A stretch of DNA of 64,000 bases from SB25 sp029560875 (GTDB lineage: Bacteria; Bacteroidota; Bacteroidia; Bacteroidales; Tenuifilaceae): contig DAOOPM010000005.1 of assembly GCA_035388225.1 (NCBI GenBank), positions 62,001 through 126,000 on the forward strand. The letters run 5' to 3'. Made by a program: the position numbers and the translations under genes. The notes below the pieces were generated by a model, which was not told the origin of the DNA, ran no database searches, and saw only the letters and a list, made by a program, of their open reading frames with translations. Position 1 is the first letter of the stretch. Every line of letters starts with the position of its first letter. Below are positions 1 through 7,866 of this stretch, piece by piece.

Positions 1-372
1 CATTAATTCTTTTGTCAGGTTTACTGCAGATGAATAGTTTACTTTTACCATCCTATCAATATCTTCGGTGGTAAGTTGCTCGAATGGTTTGTTTATTAGA
101 AAACCAGCATTGTTGATAAGGATATCAACCATTCCAATATGCTGTTTTATATGAGGGATTAAAGTCTTACCAATTTGGTCTGTTTGCTCCAAGTCAAATA
201 CAATAGGGTAGAGGTGTGCCTGAATATTCTCCTTGATACAGGCATTTTTTAAGTCCTTCAACTTTTGCTCGCTTCGAGCAATTGCTACTATATTGTTGTT
301 CTCGCGGGCGGCAAATAGGCGAGCCACTTCAAACCCAATTCCTCTCGATGCTCCTGTAATAACTATATTCAT
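1..372 (-). CDS. Short-chain dehydrogenase/reductase, 3' part cut off by window edge
   Basis: The reading frame starts at an ATG on the minus strand (372-370) and stays open to the left edge, so only about 124 N-terminal residues are visible. The start MNIVITGASRGIGFEVARLF holds the TGxxxGIG dinucleotide-binding motif of classical SDR enzymes, and an NNAG motif follows further on. These show an NAD(P)-dependent Rossmann-fold oxidoreductase. The catalytic Ser-Tyr-Lys lies beyond the edge, so the substrate cannot be predicted. It begins 20 nt after the GH3 stop codon and is probably the third gene of the GH29-GH3-SDR transcription unit. A cytosolic protein is expected because no signal peptide is seen. 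Confidence 0.85.
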   Translation of the reverse strand, partial: MNIVITGASRGIGFEVARLFAARENNNIVAIARSEQKLKDLKNACIKENIQAHLYPIVFDLEQTDQIGKTLIPHIKQHIGMVDILINNAGFLINKPFEQLTTEDIDRMVKVNYSSAVNLTKELM

Positions 373-392
373 GTCTTTCAATTGATTGATTT

Positions 393-2609
393 TTATTTTA
401 TTATGACGGGATTTCCGCTTACTGTTAATGTGTCGCTTTCTCCATTCGCATATTTTGGTTGACCTCCACCAACAAAAATATCAATCTTTCCAGATGTTTC
501 TATACTGTTACCGTTTAAATCGATTTTGGCAAAATCGGAGGGTTTAAGTACAAATTTAATCTTTTGTTTTTCCTGTGGATTTAATGACACCCTTTTAAAA
601 GCCTTGAGGGCGCATATAGGTGTTGGAGTGGTGCTATTTATATGTGATATGTAGAGTTGAACTACTTCATCACCCGATATTTTACCAGTATTTTGGACTT
701 CAACTTCTACCTCTAAATTTTCACCCGTATTAATTTCTTGATTGAACTTTAGATTCGAATACTTGAATTCAGTATAACTAAGACCATAACCAAAAGGATA
801 TCTGACCTCACCTTTATAATATCTATATGTGCGGTTTTCCATTGAATAGTCTTCAAAATCGGGTAAATCCGCATCATTTTTATATGTTGTAATGGGCATT
901 CGGCCAGCGGGATTGTATTTCCCGAATAGGACATCCACTATTGCATCGCCAGCAGATTGCCCTCCGTACCAAGCCTGAAGGATTGCATCAACATTTTGAC
1001 TTTCCCATTCAAAGCTAATGGCAGAACCCGACATATTTATGAGCATAATGGGACGATTTGCCTTTTTCAACTCCTTAAGCAGTTGAGTTTGAATTTTTGG
1101 TAAAGCCATTGTGGTTCTATCGCCGCTGGCAAAACCATAATAACCACCTGCGCCTGCATCGCCTGCTTCACCCTCATAATCGGCTGAAATTCCTCCAATA
1201 AAAAGGATTACATCGGCACTGCTAACACTTTTTGATATCTCAGAAATTGATGGAGCATTGTTTAATGTGTCAACAATTCCTACACCCTGATAGAAAGTTA
1301 TTTTCAGTTTATCGCCATATCTATTTAGTAGGCTTTGATATGGAGTTGTGCATGATGATGGAGTGCCGTTATAGTTTGCAAGAAGTGTTTTTGGATTATT
1401 CGCATTCGGACCAATTATGGCAATATTTTTAACCTTGTTTTCATCCAAAGGGAGTACTCTGTTTTCATTTTTAAGGAGTACTATCGATTGTTGAGCCATT
1501 AAGTAAGCGTGTTGTTTGTGCTCATCACAATCGAGTTTTGAACGGTCGATACTAGCGTATGGAACCTTTTCCTGTGGGTCGAATATTCCAAGTTGAAATT
1601 GTATTTTGAGTAATCTCTTTAACGATACATTTAGTTGTTCTTCGGTAATGCTTCCCGATTTTACTGCATCAATTAATTTATGGTATAATGAGCCGCACTC
1701 TAGGTCAGAGCCCGAGAGTAGAGCATCGCTTATTGCTTCAATTTCAGATGAATGCGTATTGTGGAAGTTTAGAAAATCGGAAATTGCCCAGCAATCAGTT
1801 GTAACATATCCATTAAAAGCCCATTTTTTGCGGAGAATATTGTTGAGCAGTGTATCGTTTGCACAGCACGGAGTACCAGCAAATCTATTGTAAGCGCACA
1901 TAACACCATGAACCTTTTCGTTAACTATCAGGTGCTTAAATGCCGGTAAATATGTGTCCCATAAATCGTAAGCCGAAACGTTGACGTTGAATGAATGCCT
2001 ATTGTGCTCAGGCCCGCTGTGAACCGCAAAATGCTTGGCACAAGCAACTGCTTTTAGGTATTTTGGATTATCACCCTCAAGCCCACGAACCATTGCACCC
2101 CCCATTATTGAGGTTAGGTAAGGGTCTTCGCCATAGGTTTCCTGTCCTCGTCCCCAACGTGGGTCGCGAAATATATTGATATTTGGAGTCCAGTAGGTTA
2201 AACCTCGGTAATTCTCGCCAGTTTTCCCATTCTTAAAATCATCGTTGAATATTGCTCTGCCTTCGGTTGAGATAATATCGGCTGTTTTGCGCAATCCTTC
2301 AGGATTAAAAGTTGCAGCCAATGCAATTGCTTGAGGAAATACCGTTACATATTCTTTGGTACGAGCAACCCCATGAAGTGCTTCGTTCCACCAATTATAG
2401 GCCGGAATACCAAGCCTTGCAATTGCTGGAGCATTGTGTTGCATCAAAAGCACCTTTTCATCTAATGTTAAACGGGATATAACATCGTTCAATCGTTCTT
2501 CTAAAGTTAAATCAGGGTTCTGAAAGGGATACTGATACGATTGAGCGTTAACTTTAGGAAGTAGAATAACGCAAGCTAAAAAGATGATAATTTTTGAACT
2601 AAAATTCAT
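393..2609 (-). CDS. Secreted glycoside hydrolase family 3 (beta-glucosidase/beta-xylosidase type)
   Basis: A 738-residue exo-acting beta-glycosidase. Residues 1-22 form a signal peptide ending at NAQ, so it is exported to the periplasm or cell surface. The N-terminal GH3 barrel carries the motif YNWWNEALHGVAR (71-83), typical of the xylosidase/glucosidase branch, the AKH motif at K192-H193, and the likely nucleophile Asp272 in VTTDCWAISDF. The GH3 C-terminal domain (about 380-620, with the PFGYGLSYTEF segment) is followed by a fibronectin type III-like domain to the end. Length is normal for a three-domain GH3. It lies 6 nt after the fucosidase gene, suggesting that the pair trims glycans from the same polymer. 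Choosing between xylosidase and glucosidase from sequence alone is not safe. Confidence 0.9.
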   Translation of the reverse strand: MNFSSKIIIFLACVILLPKVNAQSYQYPFQNPDLTLEERLNDVISRLTLDEKVLLMQHNAPAIARLGIPAYNWWNEALHGVARTKEYVTVFPQAIALAATFNPEGLRKTADIISTEGRAIFNDDFKNGKTGENYRGLTYWTPNINIFRDPRWGRGQETYGEDPYLTSIMGGAMVRGLEGDNPKYLKAVACAKHFAVHSGPEHNRHSFNVNVSAYDLWDTYLPAFKHLIVNEKVHGVMCAYNRFAGTPCCANDTLLNNILRKKWAFNGYVTTDCWAISDFLNFHNTHSSEIEAISDALLSGSDLECGSLYHKLIDAVKSGSITEEQLNVSLKRLLKIQFQLGIFDPQEKVPYASIDRSKLDCDEHKQHAYLMAQQSIVLLKNENRVLPLDENKVKNIAIIGPNANNPKTLLANYNGTPSSCTTPYQSLLNRYGDKLKITFYQGVGIVDTLNNAPSISEISKSVSSADVILFIGGISADYEGEAGDAGAGGYYGFASGDRTTMALPKIQTQLLKELKKANRPIMLINMSGSAISFEWESQNVDAILQAWYGGQSAGDAIVDVLFGKYNPAGRMPITTYKNDADLPDFEDYSMENRTYRYYKGEVRYPFGYGLSYTEFKYSNLKFNQEINTGENLEVEVEVQNTGKISGDEVVQLYISHINSTTPTPICALKAFKRVSLNPQEKQKIKFVLKPSDFAKIDLNGNSIETSGKIDIFVGGGQPKYANGESDTLTVSGNPVIIK

Positions 2610-2615
2610 TCTGAG

Positions 2616-4016
2616 CTATTTTATTTCGAATACAACTGCATGTTTTAATTGATTGTTTGTGATAACCGATTGAGGGATTGTTATTTCGTAGCCATCGTTA
2701 GTTTGCTTGAATTTCAACTTTACATTTGCTCCTAGAATCGCAACAGAATTTAATTTAAAGCCTATTTTTCCAAGGTTAACTGCTTTGGGTAGCGATTCGT
2801 TCTCCTCGAGCAAATAAAACGCGTAAATAGTACCATTTTTGGCTTTAGTGAATCGCATTTTGTCCTGCTTGTAAGGATAGATTGGTCGAGTTGAGTATAT
2901 CGCTTTTCCATTGATTTTCATCCAACTGCCAATTTCTTTCATTCTAATTATTGCTGGCTCTGGAAGCGTTCCTAGTGGCGATGGACCAACATTTAGCAAG
3001 AAATTTCCACCTTTCGATACAATGTCAATAAGTATATGAATAAGTGTGTTTGTCGACTTATAAACATCATCCTCCACATACGACCACGAGTTCCCCATTG
3101 TCATACAGGTTTCCCAGGGATAGGGTAGTATAGAGTCTGGCACTTGTTTCTCCGGCGTTCGGTAATTCTCGTACTTTCCATGAACCGACCTGTCAACAAT
3201 CAGTAAGTCTGGATTATTCTTTCTTGCCATACTGGCAATTTTGGGCATATTGATATCCTGAATCCATCCTTTACATCCTAACCAAGGACGTGATTCGTCG
3301 GTAAGACTCCATTCAGGTCGAACCCAACCACCATCGAGCCAAAGAATGTCAATATCCCCGTAATTTGTAGTTAATTCCTCAATTTGCTTGAAGGTGAAAT
3401 CCGCAAATCGTTGCCAACGTTCAGGGTAATCCTTCGGATTGTAGTTTACGTTTCTATCGGGTGTTGCCCATTCTGGCGCCCAGTAATCGGTGTGATGCCA
3501 ATCGGGCTTAGAGAAGTAAAGTCCACTCCAAAAGCCTTTGGCTCTGAAAGCTTCGAGTAGCGCCTTTGTAACATCTGCTTTTGGATTCGATGAGAAAGGA
3601 CAACTTTCGTCAGTAATTGAATAGGCGGTTTGTTTTGTATTGTACATACAAAAACCGTCGTGATGCTTTGTGGTAAAAACAAAATACTTCATACCTGCTT
3701 CATATGCTATATTAGCCCAGAATTCAGGATTAAACTGAGTTGGATTGAAGGTTTTGTTTAGTGCTTGGTATTTAGTCACATACTCGTTGTATGGAACACC
3801 TCCTCGGTCAATCCATGGTTCGTTGCATATCGACCATGATTCCACAACACTCCACTGTGAGTAAAAACCCCAATGCATCATAAAGCCAAATTTAAGGTCT
3901 TGCCACTCATCAATTCTATTAAAAATAATAGGGTTGGTGTCAAAGTCTTGCTCGTTCTGAGCGATAAGTGTGTAGGGAACTATAAATATGGATAATATTA
4001 AAATCAAATTTCTCAT
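2616..4016 (-). CDS. Secreted alpha-L-fucosidase, glycoside hydrolase family 29
   Basis: A 466-residue GH29 enzyme that would remove terminal alpha-L-fucose from glycans in the periplasm or at the surface. I chose the ATG at 4016 rather than the one 30 nt upstream because it opens directly into a signal peptide (MRNLILILSIFIVPYTLIAQ). The family motif FVFTTKHHDGFCMYNT (112-127) and the likely nucleophile Asp228 in LWLDGGW are present. The catalytic domain is followed by a short C-terminal beta-sandwich. It is the first gene of a minus-strand operon with GH3 and an SDR. No dedicated acid/base residue could be assigned by eye, which is normal because that residue varies in GH29. Confidence 0.92.
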   Translation of the reverse strand: MRNLILILSIFIVPYTLIAQNEQDFDTNPIIFNRIDEWQDLKFGFMMHWGFYSQWSVVESWSICNEPWIDRGGVPYNEYVTKYQALNKTFNPTQFNPEFWANIAYEAGMKYFVFTTKHHDGFCMYNTKQTAYSITDESCPFSSNPKADVTKALLEAFRAKGFWSGLYFSKPDWHHTDYWAPEWATPDRNVNYNPKDYPERWQRFADFTFKQIEELTTNYGDIDILWLDGGWVRPEWSLTDESRPWLGCKGWIQDINMPKIASMARKNNPDLLIVDRSVHGKYENYRTPEKQVPDSILPYPWETCMTMGNSWSYVEDDVYKSTNTLIHILIDIVSKGGNFLLNVGPSPLGTLPEPAIIRMKEIGSWMKINGKAIYSTRPIYPYKQDKMRFTKAKNGTIYAFYLLEENESLPKAVNLGKIGFKLNSVAILGANVKLKFKQTNDGYEITIPQSVITNNQLKHAVVFEIK

Positions 4017-4147
4017 ATTTTCAATCTTAATTAAACTTTGCTGCACATTTTTTGTGGGCAGTAAAACAATATCACAAGGTAAGCGTTGTAAAATTAAAAT
4101 TAATACTTTTACAGTATCTATAATGTGTTACTATTTTAATAAACAGT

Positions 4148-4747
4148 ATGGCAAAGGCAAAAATATTATTGATGACATTTTTTGTCACTCTCAGTATATT
4201 ATCAATTGAGGCTTATGCTCAGCGTAGGCATGGTGATTTTCAGCGTTTTTCTGATAGGTTATTCTTTGGAGGAAGTATTGGTCTTGCTGTTGGAAATCAT
4301 CTAACTCAGGTAGACGTTGTTCCAATGGTTGGCATGTGGGTCTTACCACAATGGTCCCTAGGTGTTGGTGGTAGGTATTCGTTCCGTAAGGAGCGTTTTA
4401 ATGTAATATCTGGAGAATCTCAAAGCCTAAAAACCCATATTTGGGGTGTTTCAGGTTTTACTCAAATCTTGCCAATCCCCGATTTCCATGAAACTTTTAA
4501 CATTGATGTTCGCGGAGGAATTGTGCTTCATGGCGAGTACGAAGGACTGTATATGGATAAGAAATTTTTTGATTCACTTGCATCGGAAGGGAAAGGTTGG
4601 GTGCATATGTACCTTGTTGGAGGTGGTTGGCGTCAACGTATAGGCGATAGGGCTGCAATAAACATTTTACTTTTATGGGATTTATCCAACAGTCGTTATT
4701 CGCCTTATAGCAGCAACCCAATAATGCGGTTTAGTATAACGTTTTAG
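4148..4747 (+). CDS. Small outer-membrane beta-barrel protein, function unknown
   Basis: A 199-residue protein with an N-terminal signal peptide ending at AYAQ (about residues 1-24). The mature part has alternating hydrophobic and glycine/aromatic stretches and ends in a terminal Phe (MRFSITF), both typical of proteins inserted into the outer membrane by the BAM machinery. Glycines and tryptophans are spaced as in 8-stranded barrels. It is transcribed divergently from the fucosidase gene and converges with the cold-shock gene across a shared hairpin. No enzymatic motif is visible. It resembles the broad porin-like/OmpA-barrel class of Bacteroidota, but I do not recognise a named family. Confidence 0.75.
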   Translation: MAKAKILLMTFFVTLSILSIEAYAQRRHGDFQRFSDRLFFGGSIGLAVGNHLTQVDVVPMVGMWVLPQWSLGVGGRYSFRKERFNVISGESQSLKTHIWGVSGFTQILPIPDFHETFNIDVRGGIVLHGEYEGLYMDKKFFDSLASEGKGWVHMYLVGGGWRQRIGDRAAINILLLWDLSNSRYSPYSSNPIMRFSITF

Positions 4748-4757
4748 ACAAAAAGAA

Positions 4758-4779
4758 AAGGCCTCACTATGAGGCCTTT
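4758..4779. terminator. Bidirectional terminator hairpin
   Basis: The perfect inverted repeat AAAGGCCTCA-CT-ATGAGGCCTTT, with A and T tracts on either side, lies between two convergent genes (the barrel protein and the cold-shock protein) and could stop transcription from both. Confidence 0.8.
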
Positions 4780-4800
4780 ATTTATGTTAGGAATAACCTG

Positions 4801-5001
4801 TTATTCTAACACTTCAACATTGGTGGCTTGTGGACCACGTTTGCCTTGAGTAATTTCGAAACTTACCTCTTGACCTTCATCAAGACGTTTGAAACCTTCT
4901 CTTACAATACCTGTGTAGTGTACAAAAACATCACTACCTTCTTCAGTTTGAATAAAGCCAAAACCTTTAGCTGCATCAAACCATTTTACTTTACCTTTCA
5001 T
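4801..5001 (-). CDS. Cold-shock domain protein (CspA family)
   Basis: A 66-residue single-domain RNA/DNA chaperone. The OB-fold nucleic-acid motifs RNP1 (KGFGFIQ) and RNP2 (VFVHY) are intact, and the start MKGKVKWFDAAKGFGFI is standard for the family. I chose the ATG at 5001, giving the usual family length; an upstream in-frame ATG at 5043 would add 14 unrelated residues and would lie over the predicted promoter. It should act in the cytoplasm by melting mRNA structure. It is monocistronic, with its own promoter and a terminator shared with the convergent neighbour. The cue, cold or growth phase, cannot be read from the sequence. Confidence 0.96.
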   Translation of the reverse strand: MKGKVKWFDAAKGFGFIQTEEGSDVFVHYTGIVREGFKRLDEGQEVSFEITQGKRGPQATNVEVLE

Positions 5002-5040
5002 GTTAAAAATTAAATAATGGTGAATAAATAATTTACGGTA

Positions 5041-5071
5041 CAAATATGGTGTTTATTATTTACATAACAAC
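5041..5071 (-). promoter_or_regulatory. Predicted Bacteroidota-type promoter of the cold-shock gene
   Basis: Read on the minus strand, CATATTTG (5048-5041, one mismatch to the TAnnTTTG -7 consensus) lies 19 nt after GTTG (5071-5068), which fits a -33 element. The predicted leader is about 35 nt. Confidence 0.45.
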
Positions 5072-5156
5072 GCTTTTTTCAAAAAAATGTTTAATAATCT
5101 TTAAAATGAACTAAAATTAGACAAGCCGAAAAACTTTCGAACATATTGATAGTTTA

Positions 5157-5188
5157 TTTGTTTATCACGAAATTATCTTGTTATTTTG
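5157..5188 (+). promoter_or_regulatory. Predicted promoter of the FKBP gene
   Basis: TTTG at 5157-5160 and TTATTTTG at 5181-5188 are separated by 20 nt, matching the -33/-7 arrangement of Bacteroidota primary sigma-factor promoters with one imperfect -7 position. The gene starts 28 nt downstream. Confidence 0.45.
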
Positions 5189-5216
5189 AACCCTAATAAA
5201 TTAAACACACAATTAC

Positions 5217-5756
5217 ATGGTTGTTACAAAGGATAAAGTAGTTTCCATTAGCTACGAATTAAAGGTTAATGGTGAGTTGGTAGATACTGCTGCTGCAGAG
5301 AATCCATTGGTTTTTTTATATGGCCACGGTCAGTTATTACAACTTTTTGAAGACAACTTAAATGGGTTATCTGTTGGTGATTCCTTTGAGTTTATGGTAC
5401 CTTCTAAGGATGGTTACGGTGAAGTTAACGATATGGCTATTGTTGAACTTCCTAAGGAGATTTTCATGGTTGAAGGTGAACTTCAGGAGGATTTATTGGT
5501 AATTGGAAACAGACTTCCTATGAGAGACTCTGAAGGCAATGCTCTTGATGGTACTGTTGTTGAAGTTAACGATTCTGCTGTTGTTATGGATTTTAATCAT
5601 CCACTTGCAGGTCAAGATTTATTCTTCACAGGAAATGTTGTTAATGTTAGAGAAGCTTCTGCTGAAGAGTTAATGCACAAGCATGTTCATGGGCATGGTC
5701 ACCAGCATCAAGGACACGATCACGAAGAAGGTGGTTGCGGTTGTGGATGCCACTAA
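5217..5756 (+). CDS. FKBP-type peptidyl-prolyl isomerase, SlyD-like, with metal-binding tail
   Basis: A 179-residue cytosolic prolyl isomerase and chaperone. The N-terminal FKBP half (about 1-70) begins VVTKDKVVSISYELKVNGEL, an insert-in-flap region follows, and the fold closes with the DFNHPLAG motif (about 135-142) shared by SlyD proteins. The last 27 residues are rich in His with a terminal GGCGCGCH, a likely nickel/zinc-binding tail like that of SlyD. SlyD helps insert nickel into hydrogenase in Escherichia coli; no hydrogenase genes are nearby, so that role is only a possibility here. It is monocistronic, with its own promoter and terminator. Confidence 0.93.
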   Translation: MVVTKDKVVSISYELKVNGELVDTAAAENPLVFLYGHGQLLQLFEDNLNGLSVGDSFEFMVPSKDGYGEVNDMAIVELPKEIFMVEGELQEDLLVIGNRLPMRDSEGNALDGTVVEVNDSAVVMDFNHPLAGQDLFFTGNVVNVREASAEELMHKHVHGHGHQHQGHDHEEGGCGCGCH

Positions 5757-5777
5757 AATATTTCATTATAATTTAAG

Positions 5778-5806
5778 GGGAGGTTTTTATAACCTCTCTT
5801 TTTTTA
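5778..5806 (+). terminator. Rho-independent terminator after the FKBP gene
   Basis: GAGGTT-tttat-AACCTC stem followed by a run of T residues, about 25 nt after the stop codon. Confidence 0.75.
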
Positions 5807-5878
5807 TTTCGTATTGTATAGTGTCTTTATCATTTTTTTCTAATTTAGCATTTTACTAAACATTTAAACCTTACAATT

Positions 5879-6403
5879 ATGAAATATTTAAAATTACTCG
5901 GATATTCCTTTCTTTTCTTACTTTTAGTGAGTGCATGTAAGAGCGAGGAGGAGAGTATTGATAATATAATTAGTTTTGAGTTAGGAGAGTTTAAACTTTA
6001 TAAGGGATATCAATTTAATGATGGAGAAACACTTCCAACAGGAAGTACTCCTTTTTCAATATTCCTATTAGGAGAAGGGGTTAGTTATAATCAATCTGAG
6101 GACGATTTGTCTGGAATTGGTTCTCTAATAAGTTTTTTAGTCTATTCCGAGAATAGCATTGAAATTAAGCCAGGTTTTTATACTATTGATCCTTATTCAA
6201 ACGATTCCATTGGTTATGCTGGAAATTGTAAGGTATACTATAATTTTGATTTTGATGAGGATACCGGTGATGTTTATTACATTAATGCAGGAACTTTTGA
6301 TGTTGAGAATCTTGGAAGTGTTATGAAATATGAGATAAGCATTCAGGCCGATACAATCCTTTTTGATGGAATTTTTAGAGGACCGATAACAACTATTGAT
6401 TAA
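5879..6403 (+). CDS. Small lipoprotein of unknown function
   Basis: A 174-residue protein with a type II signal peptide: a hydrophobic stretch ending in LLVSAC, where Cys20 would be lipidated. The residues after the Cys (KSEEES) are acidic and charged. The mature part is rich in Gly, Ser, Tyr and acidic residues and looks like a beta-rich domain; no family is recognised. It is flanked by terminators on both sides, so it is probably expressed alone. Localisation to a membrane facing the periplasm or to the surface is inferred only from the lipobox. Confidence 0.8.
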   Translation: MKYLKLLGYSFLFLLLVSACKSEEESIDNIISFELGEFKLYKGYQFNDGETLPTGSTPFSIFLLGEGVSYNQSEDDLSGIGSLISFLVYSENSIEIKPGFYTIDPYSNDSIGYAGNCKVYYNFDFDEDTGDVYYINAGTFDVENLGSVMKYEISIQADTILFDGIFRGPITTID

Positions 6404-6424
6404 GTTACGATATGAAAAATATAT

Positions 6425-6450
6425 AAACCGGCTTTATGCCGGTTTTTTTT
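6425..6450 (+). terminator. Rho-independent terminator after the lipoprotein gene
   Basis: AAACCGGC-tttat-GCCGGTTT followed by eight T residues. Confidence 0.85.
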
Positions 6451-6499
6451 GTGCCATTCCAATCATTTTCTATTTTTACGAAAAAATATCCCTATTTGT

Positions 6500-7792
6500 A
6501 TGCTTAAGAAATTACCCCTTTACTCAAAAATCCTACTAGGAATGCTTTTTGGTTTCATTGTAGGAGTGGTGGCCGTTTTGCTGGGAGCCAATCAACTTGT
6601 TTCAGATTATATAAAGCCTTTTGGTACAATATTTCTAAATCTACTTAAATTAGTGGCGATGCCGTTGATTTTTGCCTCGTTGGTGGCTGGTGTTGCTGGT
6701 TTATCGGATATTACTAAACTTTCGAGGATAGGGCTTAAAACCATATCACTCTACATTTTAACAACGCTAATAGCTGTTTCGCTAGGGTTGGTAATTGTTA
6801 ATGTTATTAAACCAGGAAACTTTTTCCCCGATGAAAAAAGGGTCGAATTTGTTTCGAAGTATTCAGTTGACCTAGCTGCCAAACAACAAGCCGCTGAAAA
6901 TATTAAGGAGCGTTCGCCAATTCAATTTTTGGTTGATATTGTCCCTGAAAATGTGGTACAAGCTGCAACTAGCAATACTTCTATGCTACAAGTTATATTC
7001 TTTGCATTAATTTTTGGTGTTGCGTTAATTATGGTAAAGGATTCCAAGGTGGAAATTATTAAGGATATAATAATAGGGCTCAACCTCGTGGTGCTCAAAA
7101 TTGTGGACATCATAATGCATTTTGCTCCTTTTGGTGTTTTTGCCCTAATGGCAGCATTGGTTGTAGATTTTGCTGGCGATGACATTTCGTCATCAATACA
7201 TCTATTTACTACGCTTGGAGTATATGCAATTTCGGTTGTTCTGGGTTTACTTATTCTTATTTTTGGCTTTTACCCTCTTTTCCTGAAAGTGTTTGTTGGT
7301 ATTGATTTTAAGAAGTTTTACATCTCAATTTTTCCTGCCCAGCTTGTGGCTTTCTCAACCAGTTCCAGCGCAGCTACTTTGCCTGTAACCATGGAGCAGG
7401 TGGAGAAGAAGTTAGGTGTTCATAACGATATTTCCAGTTTTGTGCTGCCTGTTGGAGTAACAATAAATATGGATGGTACAAGCCTTTATCAGGCGGTTGC
7501 CACTGTGTTTATTGCTCAGGTTTTTGGTATCGATTTAACCTTTGGACAGTTACTTACAATTCTTATTACTGCTACACTCGCATCAATTGGCTCTGCTGGT
7601 GTACCCGGCGCAGGTATGGTTATGTTGATAATTGTGCTCAATTCTGTTGGTTTGCCAATAGAGGGGTTGGCACTAATTCTTGCCATTGACCGTCCATTGG
7701 ACATGCTACGTACCGTAGTAAATGTCACTGGCGATGCCATGATTGCAACTCTTATTGCTAAGCGAGAGGGAAAACTTGCTGTGGTAGATTAG
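6500..7792 (+). CDS. Dicarboxylate/amino acid:cation symporter (DAACS family)
   Basis: A 430-residue inner-membrane transporter for acidic amino acids or C4-dicarboxylates, coupled to Na+ or H+. I chose the ATG at 6500 (MLKKLPLYSKILLGM); the upstream in-frame ATG overlaps the preceding terminator and adds no conserved sequence. Family signatures are clear: the serine-rich hairpin AFSTSSSAATLP, the NMDGTSLYQ motif in TM7 and AGVPGAGM of the second hairpin. These are shared by GltP, DctA and GltT. Eight transmembrane segments plus two re-entrant loops are expected from the hydrophobicity. The substrate cannot be fixed from these motifs. It stands alone between a terminator and prfC. Confidence 0.93.
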   Translation: MLKKLPLYSKILLGMLFGFIVGVVAVLLGANQLVSDYIKPFGTIFLNLLKLVAMPLIFASLVAGVAGLSDITKLSRIGLKTISLYILTTLIAVSLGLVIVNVIKPGNFFPDEKRVEFVSKYSVDLAAKQQAAENIKERSPIQFLVDIVPENVVQAATSNTSMLQVIFFALIFGVALIMVKDSKVEIIKDIIIGLNLVVLKIVDIIMHFAPFGVFALMAALVVDFAGDDISSSIHLFTTLGVYAISVVLGLLILIFGFYPLFLKVFVGIDFKKFYISIFPAQLVAFSTSSSAATLPVTMEQVEKKLGVHNDISSFVLPVGVTINMDGTSLYQAVATVFIAQVFGIDLTFGQLLTILITATLASIGSAGVPGAGMVMLIIVLNSVGLPIEGLALILAIDRPLDMLRTVVNVTGDAMIATLIAKREGKLAVVD

Positions 7793-7838
7793 TTTGCCAT
7801 TCTTACCACAAGTTGTTCATATTTGCCTTTTACTTTTG

Positions 7839-7846
7839 TATCTTTG
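7839..7846 (+). promoter_or_regulatory. Predicted -7 element of the prfC promoter
   Basis: TATCTTTG matches the TAnnTTTG consensus exactly, 20 nt before the prfC start. A clear -33 TTTG at the usual spacing is not visible. Confidence 0.45.
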
Positions 7847-7866
7847 CACTCCCAAATTTGAGTTCA